A stretch of DNA of 64,000 bases from Nannocystis pusilla. GTDB taxonomy: Bacteria; Myxococcota_A; Polyangia; Nannocystales; Nannocystaceae. Location: NCBI RefSeq assembly GCF_026626665.1, contig NZ_JAPNKE010000002.1, positions 11,552,001-11,616,000 on the forward strand, written 5' to 3'. Of this stretch, positions 17,744 through 28,920 are shown in pieces; positions within the stretch are counted from its first letter, which is position 1, and the number at the start of each line of letters is the position of its first letter. The notes below the pieces were generated by a model. That model saw only the letters and a program-made list of their open reading frames with translations. It ran no database searches and was not told the origin of the DNA. The translations under genes and the position numbers were made by a program.

Positions 17744-19983
17744 GTGGCGGAAGCGGAAGGCAAGCAGCCCTTTGAATTGCCGGATTTCTACGTCCCTGGC
17801 CCGCGCGCTTGAACCCCAACCTCGAGGGCGCCCGAGCCCACACGAAGGCATGGGCGCGGAAGGTGGGGATCTTGGATCCGCCGCCCGGCGAGGCCGATCC
17901 CGACATCTGGAGCGAGGCGAAGCTCGACGCGATGGACTACGCGTTGCTCTGCGCCTACACCCACCCCGAGGCGCCCGGCCCCGAGCTCGACCTCATCACC
18001 GATTGGTACGTCTGGGTCTTCTATTTCGACGACCACTTCCTCGAGACCTACAAGCGCCCCCAGGATCAGGCCGGCGCCAAGAAATACCTCGACCGGCTCC
18101 CCTTGTTCATGCCGGTCGACCTCGACGCCACCCCGCCCGAGCCGACCAACCCGTCGAACGTGGCCTCGCCGACCTCTGGTACCGCACGGTCCCTTCCAAA
18201 TCCGTCGCCTGGCGCCGGCGCTTCTTCGAGCACCAAGAACCTCCTCGACGAGTCCACGTGGGAGCTGTCCAACATCAGCGGGCAGCGCGTCGCCAACCCC
18301 ATCGAATACATCGAGATGCGACGAAAGGTCGGCGGTGCCCCCTGGTCCGCCGATCTCGTCGAGCACGCCGTCTTCGTCGAGGTCCCCGACCATCGCGCCT
18401 CGCCCCATGCGCGTGCTCAAGGACGCCTTCTCCGACGCCGTCCACCTGCGTAATGACATCTTCTCTTACCAGCGTGAGATCCAGGAGGAGGGCGAGCTCT
18501 CCAACGCGATCCTCGTGATGGAGCGCTTCCTCGACGTCGATACCCCGCGCGCCGCCGATCTCGTCAACGATCTGCTCACCTCCGCCTCCAGCAGTTCGAG
18601 AACACCGCATGCACCAGCGCCCTCCCTCTTTGAAGAGCACGCCCTCGACCCGGTCGAGCGCGCGCATGTCCTCACCTATCTCCGAGGGCTCCAGGACTGG
18701 CAGTCCGGCGGCCACGAGTGGCACATGCGCTCCAGCCGCTACATGAACAAGGGCGCATCGAGCAGCTTGCTCCTCCCCAAGGGCCCGACGGGCCTCGGGA
18801 CCTCGGCCGCGCGCCTCGCCTCCTCCGGCGCCCTCGGGCTCAAGAGGTGGAAGAATTTCTCCACGTCCCCTACCAGCGCGTCGGCCCGACGACTCTGCCC
18901 GATTTCTACATGCCCTTCTCCACGGGGACGAACCCCCACCTCGACGGTGCCAGGCAGCGCCTCAAGGAATGGGCGCGCCGCATCGGCTTCACCGGGCCCG
19001 TGCCCCACGTCGTCGGCCACAACGGCTGGACCGAGCGTGAGCTCGAGGCCTTCGATATCGCCTACTTCTCGGCGAGGTGCTCCCCGGACGCCTCGGCCGA
19101 AGCTCTCGATCTGAGCGCGGGCTGGATCACCTGGGGGACGTACGGCGACGATTACTTCCCGGTGGTCTACGGGAGCACCCGCGACATGGCGGGCGCCAAG
19201 GTGTTCGTCAAACGGCTGTCTTCGTTCATGCCGATCGAGCTCGGCGCCACCCCACCCCCGACCACGTCGTTCGAGCTCGGCCTCGCGGACCTCTGGCAGC
19301 GTACGGCCGCGTCGCTCTCCGTGGACGATCGGCGAAAGCTCCGCAAGGTGATCGAGGGCACCGTGGAGAGCTGGCTATGGCGGCTCCAGAACCGGATCCA
19401 GCACCGGATCCCGGATCCGATCGATTATGTCGAGATGCGCAGGTGGACGTGCGGCGCCGAGCTCACGACGGTCTTCTGCCGGCTCGGGCAGCAGGGCGCT
19501 GCGATCCCCCCGAGGTCCTCTGCGCCCGACCGATGCGCTCGCTGGAGAACGCGTATTCGGATTACGTCGGCCTGCTCAACGACCTCTACTCCTACCAGGA
19601 GAGATGGAAATCGAGGGCGAGCTCCACAACTTCGTGCTGGTCGTGGAGCGGTTCCTCGACTGTGGGAAGGACCAGGCCGTCCGGGTGGTGAATGACCTGA
19701 TGACCGCCCGGGCGCAGCAGTTCGAGCACGTCGTCGCCACCGAGTTGCCGGCGCTCTCCGACGACCTCGGGCTCTCGGCACGCGCTCGCGAGGGGCTCGA
19801 GTGGTACGTCGAACAGCTCCAGAAGATGATGAGCGGCACCCTCCACTGGTGTCGGCACACGGGTCGCTTCAAGGAGCCCGAGCGCCAGGGATCTCGTCGC
19901 CGGAGCACCTCGCGGGCCCTCGCGGGCTCGGCACCTCGGCGGCACGGATTGTGTCATTGCTGACGAACAATCGGACCTCGTGA
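17744..19983 (+). CDS. geoA: Geosmin synthase (bifunctional germacradienol/geosmin synthase)
   Basis: A cytoplasmic class I terpene cyclase with two fused domains. By family knowledge, the N-terminal half ionises farnesyl diphosphate to germacradienol and the C-terminal half converts it to geosmin. The GTG at 17744 opens with QPFELPDFYVPGP, the family hallmark. The N-domain has the metal motif DDHFLE near residue 97 and the NSE motif in NDIFSYQREIQEE near 237. The C-domain repeats the pattern with LPDFYMPFSTGTNPHLDGA, a DDYFP variant near 469 and NDLYSYQ near 612. At least six frameshifts (about 17805, 18170, 18395, 18590, 18860, 19505, 19600) split the gene, but the restored length of about 735 residues is typical. 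A hairpin follows. Confidence 0.9.
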
Positions 19984-20007
19984 TTCCATCAGCTCCCTCC
20001 ACGAGCC

Positions 20008-20030
20008 CGTGCCGTCGCCAGGACGGCACG
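20008..20030 (+). terminator. Terminator of geosmin synthase
   Basis: CGTGCCGTC, GCCAG, GACGGCACG: a perfect 9-base-pair stem 25 bases after the stop. No T-tract. Confidence 0.55.
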
Positions 20031-20171
20031 ACGAGGCCCTGCGGGTTCGATAGGGAGCTCGCCCACTTGGTGAGCGATCGCGCGTGGCAGCGCGGGTGGT
20101 GACGATCGACAGGGGCGCGGCGACGCGATCGGCCGACGAAGAGCTGCGAGGATAGATCGTATGCTCCCGCG

Positions 20172-21503
20172 ATGTCGCTCACCATCGAAGACCTCCGGCG
20201 CGCCGCCCAAGAATGCTCGGAGTCCGCCATCGACCACGCCCTCGGGATCGCGAGCGCCGACGAGATCGCTCGGATGCTCCCCAGACGGCCCCCGCGGACC
20301 GCTTCCTGCGCATCGTGCTGAGAAACCGGCTCGCGAGACGTGGCCGCTCACGTCGGACGAGTACCAAGACGCGTGCATCTTCTTGGCGGCGGAGCGCGTC
20401 GGGGCCGGGGGGCGGGCGTTCGCGTCCGAGCTCGGCATTCCTGGCAACGAGTACGCCACCCTCAACGACGCGGTGTTGGAGCGCCACATCGAGGCGACGG
20501 ACGCGGATCACCGGATCGCGGCCGCGCAGATGATGCGGCCTGGGCACCTGCACCTCATCGAGCGTCGACTGTCCGTCGAGGACGACGAGCGCGCGCGCGC
20601 CGGTCTCCGCGAAGCGAGCCAGCGCATCGCGGGCGAGAGGGGCGCTCCGCCGAGCGCCCTGCTGAGCGGGCCCGACCGCCTCGCGCAGCTCGTTCGCCTC
20701 TTTGGCCGCGACAAGGGGTGGTTGCGGTGGAGCACCGCGGCCGCGTGCTTCGGCCAAGACGCGGAGGAGCGAGGGCCGCGGCGAGCAAGCTGCCCATGAT
20801 CCACTCGTCGGGCGCGTTCTTCTTCGTCGCGGAAGGAGGACGCACCCCACCTCCGCTCGTGCCCGACCTGGGGGATGCGCGGGAGCTCGCGCTTCGAATG
20901 ACCTGCTCGGACACGCTTGGCCGAGTGAAGGCGTTCGCGCCCACGCACGCGCGTGAGCTGGCCGAGCTCTGGTTGCGCGCCCAGACCGGCCTGTGGCTTC
21001 CCGATCTTCGCTATTGGCTCGGGCTCCCCGACCTGGCGAGCGCCTTCGAGGGGGTGCTCTTGCGCGCGGGGACCACGCCGCTGCGTTGCCATGGTGGGCG
21101 GATCGAAGGGGGCGTGGACCTCAACGCGGTATTGATCATGCATCACCCCATCCACGGCGACTCCCCGTGGCAGGACGAGGCACCGAAGTGGCAGACGAAC
21201 CGGCCGCGCCTCGGTCGAGACGAGCTCCCCGATTTCGAGGCCGCCCCCGAGGTGGCTTTCGCCGATTGGACACGTCGCACCAAGGCGCTCGGCTACGAGG
21301 GCATTCGTGAGCAGCGGGCGGTGATTCACACCGTTCAGACCGTCGGCAACGTCAGGATCCACCACTCCGGACACGGCGAGGGCTACGGCAAGGGACCGCA
21401 GCGGATCCGGGAGGTGTCGTTTCCGACCCACTCGGACGCCGCGGTCTCCGAGGTGGTCTGGGACGTGCGAAGGCTGCTCGGGATCGACCCGCTGAAGGGC
21501 TGA
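20172..21503 (+). CDS. Hypothetical protein
   Basis: I do not recognise this cytoplasmic protein of about 440 residues. The ATG at 20172 gives MSLTIEDLRRAAQECSES. The middle is helical (DDERARAGLREASQRIAGER), and the C-terminal 230 residues form an unbroken, well-composed domain with LIMHHPIHGD, EAPEVAFADW-like and RIHHSGHGEGYG segments; the several His and Asp could bind metal, but no known motif is complete. Frames shift near 20285, 20340 and 20790. No signal peptide or membrane span. It stands alone between two hairpins. Confidence 0.55.
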
Positions 21504-21562
21504 AGCGCGTCGCCCTGGGCCTCGCCGAGGCAGCCGCCTGGCCCATCCTGCCGGGGGAAAGG

Positions 21563-21581
21563 CGGGCGTTATGCTCGCCCG
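21563..21581. terminator. Shared hairpin between convergent genes
   Basis: CGGGCG, TTATGCT, CGCCCG: a 6-base-pair stem directly before the stop of the minus-strand lipoprotein gene and 60 bases after the plus-strand stop. Weak but well placed. Confidence 0.35.
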
Positions 21582-22607
21582 TCACGAGCCTAGCGAACGG
21601 CAGCGTAGCTTCACATAGCGATTCGGCGCGAAGTCGGAGACGTAGGTGTCGACGAGCAGCACATGGATCGCGCCGCCGGGACCGAGCTCGACCTGCGGGC
21701 GGAGGTGACGGCGCAGGCGAACCGAGTGGACGACCCTCGGCTCGGCCTGCGACCCCTCGAGCACCCACACCATCAGCGTCCCCCGCCCTCGACGCGGATT
21801 CGGATAGTGGACATAGGGCTCGCCGTGTGGGTGTTCTTGCTGGGTCGCCGGCCCGCGGGGCCGCCAACCGACACCCGCGATGACGGTTCGGCCATCGCGG
21901 GTCGCCACCGCGAACGAGTCATAGGAGGGGCGCGCGAGACCTCCGCGGGCCACTGTACATCGGGCGTCGGCCTCGTCGAGCCGACCTCGTCAGGTGCCGG
22001 TGCCTCATCGAGGTCGACGACCTCGGCGAGCTGCCCCGCGGTGAAGCGGTAGCGGCGGATCGGCGCCTCGCCCCCGGAGAGCTGGTGTGCTCTCCATGGT
22101 GGTCACGAGCCATGCACCGTCGCGGTCCTGCCGCTGCGTCAGCACGAACTCGCCCTCGCGGATCGTATGGATCACTCGCCACGGTGGGCCGACCCACAAT
22201 CGCGTCACGAGCGACCGTGGCACGGGCGACGAATCCACATCGGTGGATTGCACATACCAGCGTGAGCCGTCGTGGGCGAAGATATCCGGGTTTGCCGGCC
22301 AGTCGGACGGTACGGGATCGTGCTCGACGATCCACCGTCGTCCCGCGAGCCAGGCGTGGTGGAGCTCGCGATGCGACCGCCCCATTGTCGTGAACCGCCA
22401 CCACTGACTGCTCCACGTCACGTGGGGAACGTCGCGCGCGTCGACCCACATCCGGGTGCTCTGGCTCCGGGCCTCCGCTCCCACGCGCCGGGTCGGCATC
22501 ACGCGGTCGACCTCGACCGCGAGCTCGGGACATGCACCGCCCCGGCGAGCGTCCGCGGGTATCGACGCGCAGCCGCAGAACCCGACGAGCATCATCACGC
22601 GGAACAT
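21582..22607 (-). CDS. Secreted lipoprotein of unknown function
   Basis: The ATG at 22607 gives MFRVMMLVGFCGCASIP, a short signal peptide with a lipobox Cys near residue 11 or 13. The mature part of about 325 residues has repeated strand pairs with W and D turns (MWVDARDVPHVTWSS, IFAHDGSRWYVQS, RLWVGPPWRVIHTI), suggestive of a beta-propeller of the sialidase/Kelch kind. It ends RYVKLRCRSLGS. Frames shift near 22080, 21960 and 21920. The upstream 200 bases contain a GC-rich hairpin at 22740-22756. No enzyme motif is visible. Confidence 0.55.
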
Positions 22608-22739
22608 CAAGGTCGCCCCTCCGGCCTCCTGCGCACGGTCTACCACGAGGGAAGCCGGCATGGGCCGCTTCTTCCGGCCTCGATGTGAACCGCGGGTCGC
22701 GTTGCCACACCTGGCCGGTCGCCGGGGCGGGCCTTTCGC

Positions 22740-22756
22740 CGGGGCGGGCCGCCCCG
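22740..22756. terminator. Hairpin downstream of the MBL-fold gene
   Basis: CGGGGCG, GGC, CGCCCCG: a perfect 7-base-pair stem about 50 bases beyond the minus-strand stop at 22807. It may end that transcript. Confidence 0.35.
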
Positions 22757-22806
22757 GCCCCTTCTTCAGCGGCCCGCTAATCCTCACTCCGCCTGCCGTG
22801 GCGAGA

Positions 22807-23724
22807 TCAGAAATCCCAGATGACCGGTACCCAGCGGAAGGCTTCACCTTCAATCGCCACGCGGCCGACGGAGGGGAACGGCAAGTGCGACGCCACCAGC
22901 AGGCCGCCCGTCCTGGCGAGTTCGCGGAACAAGCCGATGCGCACGCGCGCCGACTCCTCCGGGTCGTGCTCGAATCCGTTGTGCCAGTCCGGGTGGTCGA
23001 ACGCGACCAGGAACATGGCGTCGCCGGCGAAGGTCAGGCGCTCGCCGCCCGACGCCAGGTCCACGACGCTGTGGCCAGGGGTGTGGCCGCCGGTGAGGCG
23101 AACCACGACGCCTGGCGCCACCTCGTAGCGGTCGTGGAAAATGCGCAGGCGGTCGCGGTACGCTTCCAGAAAGCGCGTGGCGGTAGCGCGCAGCACGTTC
23201 GGCACCGGCGTCGGCATGGACGTTTGCGAGAAGTCCGGCGTGCCCCAGAACTCCACTTCGGCGGCAGCCACGTGGATGCGCACGTCGGGATTGAGGCGCT
23301 GCTTCACGTCGTCCACCAGCAGACCGCCGACGTGGTCCATGTGCATGTGGGTGATGATGATGTCGGTGACGGCCGCCAGGTCGATACCGGCCGCCTTCAG
23401 ACGCTGCGGGAATTGGCCGGCGCGGGGAAAGCCAGCGTACTGGCCGCCCAGGCCCGCGTCGACCAGGATGATCTGCTCGCCGCTGCGCGCCACCATCACG
23501 TTCAGCGGCCAGTCGAACGCGTCCTGCGGCATGTACATGCGGTCGAGCCAGGCCGACAGGTCGGCCGGATCGACGTTGGTGGCCATGGTCGCGGTGGGCA
23601 GCGGCAGCACGCCGTCGCTGACGATCAGCACGTCGATCTCGCCGACCTGCAGCGCGTAGCGGGACGGAACCAGTTCGTTGAACTGCTGGCTACCTTGGCG
23701 CGCGGTGTTATCTACTGCAAACAT
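22807..23724 (-). CDS. MBL-fold metallo-hydrolase (lactonase-like)
   Basis: A single intact frame of 305 residues. The zinc-binding motif HMHMDHVGG lies near residue 125, with the further ligands in GHTPGHS and FAGDAMF, so the dinuclear hydrolase site is complete. Related enzymes hydrolyse lactones, including acyl-homoserine lactones, or other esters; the substrate is not shown here. The start at 23724 (MFAVDNTARQ) is fixed by GGAGGT at the right distance; the ATG at 23739 lies on top of that ribosome binding site and was rejected. Unlike its neighbours it has no frameshift, and its wording is typical of beta-/gammaproteobacterial enzymes, so recent transfer is possible. Confidence 0.85.
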   Translation of the reverse strand: MFAVDNTARQGSQQFNELVPSRYALQVGEIDVLIVSDGVLPLPTATMATNVDPADLSAWLDRMYMPQDAFDWPLNVMVARSGEQIILVDAGLGGQYAGFPRAGQFPQRLKAAGIDLAAVTDIIITHMHMDHVGGLLVDDVKQRLNPDVRIHVAAAEVEFWGTPDFSQTSMPTPVPNVLRATATRFLEAYRDRLRIFHDRYEVAPGVVVRLTGGHTPGHSVVDLASGGERLTFAGDAMFLVAFDHPDWHNGFEHDPEESARVRIGLFRELARTGGLLVASHLPFPSVGRVAIEGEAFRWVPVIWDF

Positions 23725-24017
23725 GATGAAAACCTCCATGAGAACGGCCCGCCTGGGCGGACCGAGCCAGTCGGGCGACTGGCAGCGATTGGCTGGTCTT
23801 CATCGTAGACAGGGAGCATTCCGTGCGGTAGGCACGTCGACGGGATCACTGTGGTGCCCGATTTTCACCAAACGATAGCGCGGGCGCCTGAAGCTGGCGG
23901 TCGATCTGGCGTCGACGCGCGAATCGATGCGAATGCGGTGCGCGTCATTCACGGGCTACTCGGTGCAGTGCTTCAGGACCTCCGAGACGCCCGCTCAAGG
24001 GGCTTCGAGCCGCCGGC
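23725..24017. other. Intergenic region
   Basis: About 290 bases with no credible ORF. It contains short inverted repeats near 23757-23775 (CCGCCTGGGCGG) and 23770-23790, and should hold the promoter of the MBL-fold gene and the terminator of the cytochrome gene. Confidence 0.4.
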
Positions 24018-25732
24018 TCAGGGACAGCCGGCCAAGTCCGGCCGGATCTCGGCCGGGGCCGCGGCGCGCAGGGCATCGCGCTGCGCGCCCGAGGCTCGGC
24101 GCAGCCTTGATTCCATGCCTGCGACAGGGCGATGTGGTGCGCCTGCGTCAGCGCGCCGCCTCCGGCGACGAACTCGGCTTGCCTGGCGAAGAAGCGGCGC
24201 AGGATCGTCGCGCGGCCGGCCGGGTCGAGGCGTCGCATCGGAACCGCCAGCAGCCGCACGGGGCCGTGCTCGGTGCCCCATTGTCGGCCACCGGACCGCG
24301 CGACTCCTCCCAGCTTCCGTACAGGTGCAGGAACGCGATCTCGTTCGGCCCCGCGCCGCCGGCTTCGGCCGCCGTCAGCACGTCCTCGTAATCGAGCGGG
24401 CGCTGACCGGTCGAGAGGCCGCGCCGGGATTGGCTGCGAGCTGGGCCCACCACCACGACAGGGTCTGCGCCATGGGTGCGGGCACCCCACCCGGGGCATC
24501 GGCGGCCTCGAAGAACGCGAACCCGACCTCGTACGGAAACGCGGGGCTGCCGTCCGGCATGCCGTGATCGGGATCGTCAAAGCCGTTGCGTCGCGACCAG
24601 TCCCACAGCTTGACCGCCGCGTAGCGCAGCAAGTCGATGCGCGCGAGATGGTCGCCCTCCTCCACGAGGAGCTCACGACCCACGGCCATGGCCGCGGTCA
24701 TGAAGGCCTGCGCGTGCTCGAGCGAAGGATCGTCGGCCAGCGCGGCCTCGGCGACGGCGAGCTCGCCGTCCCGGCGGGTGAACCAGCGTTCGTCGATCCT
24801 TCGCGGCAGCCAGCGCACGAAGGTGGGGACCGCGATCGAGGTCGGCAGCAGGAACGTGTCGACGGTCTCCGGCCAGTCCCAGGGTAGATCTGCGGGCAAG
24901 CTCGCGGCGCCCCAGAGGTGCTCGCCGAAGCTGGCGTCGTCGGGCAGGATGGACTCCAGCCCCGCTCCGGCGGCGCCATGGTTGTCGGTGCCCGGTTGGA
25001 ACGCGGGCCGATACGGTCGCCCTTTCGCGGGCACGGGCAGGCTGCGAATGTAGCTAGCGAGGTCCTCGGCCTCGGCGCGCGAAACTCGTGGAACATCGCG
25101 CGTTCCACGATGCTTCGATCGGAGAACGCGTAGTACTGGAGGTCGGCGCCCGAGTCCGCATGGCAACGCGAACACGTCGGTCCGCCGTCGCGTGCGACGT
25201 CCTGGAAGTACGAGCGGCCCCGCTCGATGGACGCCGCGTCGTCGCGGAGTGGACGCCACGTCTCGGGCGGCTGGTCGGGCTCGCCGAGCACGTGGGTGGT
25301 GTCGCCGATGCGGAGGGCCACGTGCAGGACGCGATACCCGGACACGGCCGCCCGCGTCGACGACCTGACGCGGGTAGCGAAAGGCCAGGTGGTTCACCCC
25401 CGGCACGAGGAGCCCGGGATCGATCGCGATCTCGGCCGTGCTCACGCGCCCGTCCGGATGCACGAACGGCTCGCTCACGTCGATGGCCTCGCCCGCGTTG
25501 ACGACCAACTCCGCCGACCCGGCCTGCACGACGTTGTGCAAGGTGAGCACGAGCGCGGCGGAGTCGGCCGCCGCGAGCTGGGTCTCGTCGAGCCACACGT
25601 CGGCGATCCGCTCCGTACCGGCCGGGCCGAGGACCTCGAGCGGCAGGGCCAGCGGCGCCTGCAGCTCGTCGTCGGATCCGCAGCGCAGCCCAGGATCCAC
25701 GGCAATCCGAGCATCCAGACCGTGTGTCTCAT
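24018..25732 (-). CDS. c-type cytochrome lipoprotein (frameshifted)
   Basis: A lipoprotein of about 565 residues. The ATG at 25732 gives MRHTVWMLGLPWILGCAAD with the lipobox Cys at residue 16. A strand-rich domain follows (LEVLGPAGTERIADVWLDE), then one haem-binding CxxCH as CSRCHADSG near residue 190, with DLASYIRSL closing the cytochrome fold. The C-terminal 350 residues are helical and unrecognised (MTAAMAVGRELLVEEGDH; IALSQAWNQG). It probably transfers electrons in the periplasm or at the surface. Its ATG overlaps the stop of the G8-domain gene (ATGA), so the two proteins should act together. Frames shift near 25670, 25360, 25080, 24420, 24290 and 24120. Confidence 0.65.
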
Positions 25733-27856
25733 TGCGGCACCAGCCAGGCGTCAAAGTCCGCGTGGTAGCTGCCGCCCGCGACCATGTTGTCTGCGCGATA
25801 CAGGTCGAAGTTCGCCGGCAAGTCCGGATAGTCGGGATGCGAGAATCCACGCACCTCCACACGGTGTTCTGGTTCTGGTGCCAGCCGAAGTCGAACGGGA
25901 CGACGCCGGCCGGGAACACCGGGTTCTCGATGAGCAGCCAGGCGAAGATGCACTCGCCGTCCTGCGGGTCCGTTTCGTCGCCGCCGCTGCACGCGTCGTG
26001 GATCTGCGTGAACGCGGGCGAGCGCTCGCCGGTGAAGGTCACGTCGCGGAGGACGAGCGCCGACTCGGGCACGAACGTGTAATCGACGACCCCGACGTTG
26101 TCCATCGTCGCGCCGTCGATGCGGGGGACGTCTTCCTGGTTGATGCCCTTGATGCCGAACCCGAGCTCGGCATTGTCGGTCGCGACGAGATCCTGGTACG
26201 AGATGCTGTTGCCGTAGGCCCCGTGGAGGATGCCGTAGGCTCCGTTCGACCACGCGCTGGCGGTGTAGGGCGTATCGTTTTGCGTGTTGTTTTGCCAGTT
26301 CGAGATGCCGTTGCCGGCATTGTTGTGCGCGACGACGCCTTCAGAAGCGGTCGGCCGGATCCATGCCGGAGCCCGTCTCCGACCAGTGGAACGCGGCCAC
26401 ATTGCCGAACGTGCCATAATTGTAGGCAGTGCCGGTGACGACACAGTCCAGCGTGTCTCCGCCGCCGGCGAACATCGCGATGGCCCCGCCGATCGCAGCA
26501 CAACCCTCGGCGCGGTTCGGTACGGCCACCCGCGCGGCGAGCACGTGGGTCAAGTCGTCGTCGCGCGGCTCGAATTTCTCGCGCTCGGTGCAGCGCAGGC
26601 CTGCAGGCGCTGTTGTCGTAGGTGCGCGCCACGGCGGTCTCCTGCGTGTCGTAGACGACGACGTCGGTCACCTCGATGCCGTTGCTGTGCTCGATGGCGA
26701 TGCCGTCCTTACCGCTGGCCCAGATCGCGGTGTGCCGCACGAACGAGGTCGCCGAGGCGTCCGCCTGCTGATGGAACCGCAGCGGCGACCGGCGGGCCGG
26801 CTCGTCGGCAGCGGTGCAGTCGCGGAGCGGTCCGAGCCAGCGCAGCTCGACGCTGTCCAGCGCGCGACGCCCTCCTCCCCGACGATCACGTGGGCGTGGG
26901 CGGAGGCGTCGAACGAACGCACGACGACGTTGCGCGTGAGGTTGGCCGCCTCGCCGCGGCGCACACAATCCGCGCAGCCCGCGTGCTCGAAGGCGGTCGC
27001 GCTCGCCAGGGTCACCTCGGCGCCGTTCACCGCCGCGATCGTGGCCTCGTCGAACTGATCGGCGAAGTCGGCCTCGGCGATCTCGGCCGTCGGCGTCAGC
27101 AGCACGCGATCGCCGGGCTGCCATCCCGTGGCATCCTCCACCGACAGGGTCGGATCGCCCGGCGCGGCGCCGTCGGTCAGCTTCGACCAGGACTGCTTGA
27201 GGGCGCCGGCCGCGGAGAACACCCCGCGCCCCATCACCCACAGGCCCACGTCCGTGTCGAGGATCTCGAGCGGCGTGTCGACGGGCGGCGTGAATTCCTC
27301 GCCCCCGAACACCGTGCTCGGCGTGCCGACGTAGTCGTCGTCGCGCATGCCGACGAACACGAGCTCGGCCACGACGTCGGCCGGAAGCCGGTCGTCCTCC
27401 GTGCCGAGATCGAGCCGGCCCCACGATCACGTTGCCGTGCACAGTCAGCTCCGACGAGGTCGATCGCGAGGCCTTGACGGCGCCGCCCGATTGGATGGTC
27501 AAGGTCTTCGCCTCGGCGTCGCAGTCGAGCAGGACGACCTTGCCGTCGGGCACGACGACGTCGGTCTCGGCCGTGGGGACAGGTCCGCCCCAGGTGCCCT
27601 CGTCGCACCACGACTCGCAGGCGAGGGCCTCGCAGTCCACCGGCTCGCCGTCCGTGCCGCCCACGCTCGTGCCGCCGTCGTCGGGCCCGGGCCCCGTCGG
27701 GCTCGTGTCACCGTCGTCAGGCCCGGTCGCGCCCGTACCTTCCGTCGTGTCCGTGTCTCCGGTCGCGGAGCCGTTGCCGGTAATGATGGGATCACCTGCG
27801 CTCGAAGCTTGGCAGGCCAGCGCGGAACCGATCAGCAAAAGAATGGTGGGACGCAC
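25729..27856 (-). CDS. G8-domain beta-helix lipoprotein
   Basis: A surface lipoprotein of about 710 residues. The GTG at 27856 follows GGAGGAG and gives a signal peptide with lipobox SALACQ. A low-complexity Thr/Gly/Asp linker (residues 20-70) follows, then a G8 domain: ESWCDEGTWGGPVP and VVLLDCDAEAKTLTIQSGG. The rest is a right-handed beta-helix with repeated short strands and Asn turns (NAGNGISNWQNNTQND). G8 domains occur in eukaryotic CEMIP/TMEM2, linked to hyaluronan turnover; a polysaccharide-binding role here is inference. At least five frameshifts (about 27420, 26860, 26600, 26345, 25855). It is coupled to the downstream cytochrome. Confidence 0.7.
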
Positions 27857-27917
27857 GTCAACTCCTCCGGACCGTGAAGTGTCCCGACCGGCTCACCACG
27901 GCTCAACGATCACGCGA

Positions 27918-28920
27918 TCACGGGAGCACTATTTCGACTCCCAGGGCGCCGATGCCAAGGGGTCGCCCCCAGTCTGCAACCGTGCGACCGGCGAATCGCA
28001 CGAGCGGTCGAGGCACGAGCGCCCCGATGTGGCCGTCGAGGCGGAGACGGACGCGCGGGTGCAGCGCGACGGCCAGACCGAGCCGGGCCGCGAACGCGGC
28101 GGACGTCACGACGTCGGTCGCGTCGCCGTACGCCGGCGCGGCCGAGCCTCGCATGCGCAGGAAGGCGGGGCCGATCCCGACGCCTGCGTCGGGTTGCCAG
28201 GCGCGCTCGGGGACACGAACGACACGTGCAACCCGACGAGCACGAGCGCGGTGTGGATCCGCGCGGTGCCCTCGGGGCCGCTCGCCACGGTGCCCTAGTC
28301 GGTGCGAGGGCCTGGAGCGCGAGGCCCAGGTGTCGATGCGGCATCCAGCGCAGGCCGAGCAGGGCATGAAGCGATGGGCCGAGACCGCCGGGGCTACCGG
28401 CCACCGCCGGAGCGAGATGGATGAAGAAGCGCGGGGCCGCGGGGCGTGTCGGCGACGGCGGGGATGGCGGGGAGGGCTCGGGAGGAGGCGGGCTGACCAC
28501 GGGCGCCTCTTGCGGCTCGCGCAGGCTGGCCCGCAAGAGCTCGATCGCACGCATGGCCACGATGCGAGCGTCCTCCTCCGTATGCGGCTGAGGAATCGCG
28601 ACGCGGTGCCGCACCGACTTGCCGGCGACACGATCGGGGATGCGGATCTCGAGCGCCTCGTGCTCGATCACTCGGATCGCGGCGACCGCTCCGAGGTCGT
28701 CGGCCCAGAGCTCGTCGTCGTCCTCCGCGGGGGCCTCCGGGGCCAGCACCTCGAAACCGAGGGCGGACAGCTCGGCGCGAAGCTGACGGACGATCGCCTC
28801 GTCGTCGGCATCACCGACCACCGCGATGCGATCGCTCGCGCCGCCCGGCGCCGGCCCGGTGCCCAGCAGCGATCCGACGAGCGCGAAGGAGGCGAATGCG
28901 AGCGGCACCGGCAGGCTCAA
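27918..28920 (-). CDS. Secreted protein of the FecR operon
   Basis: Third gene of a coupled operon. The likely start is the TTG at 28920, overlapping the stop of the FecR gene (TTGA), which gives a signal peptide (SLPVPLAFASFALVGSLLG). A first domain (residues 30-140) has an Asp/Glu-rich core and a RIAVVGDADDEAI strand. A Pro/Ser linker near residue 165 leads to a strand-rich C-terminus (RFFIHLAPAVAGSPG; LRLDGHIGALVPRPLVR) that resembles an outer-membrane barrel. About 330 residues. A frameshift region spans 28320-28220. It may be the target or output of the sigma factor; not recognised. Confidence 0.55.

Noticed and set aside
23725..23739. Upstream ATG as start of the MBL-fold protein
   Set aside because: It lies on the GGAGGT ribosome binding site that serves the ATG at 23724.
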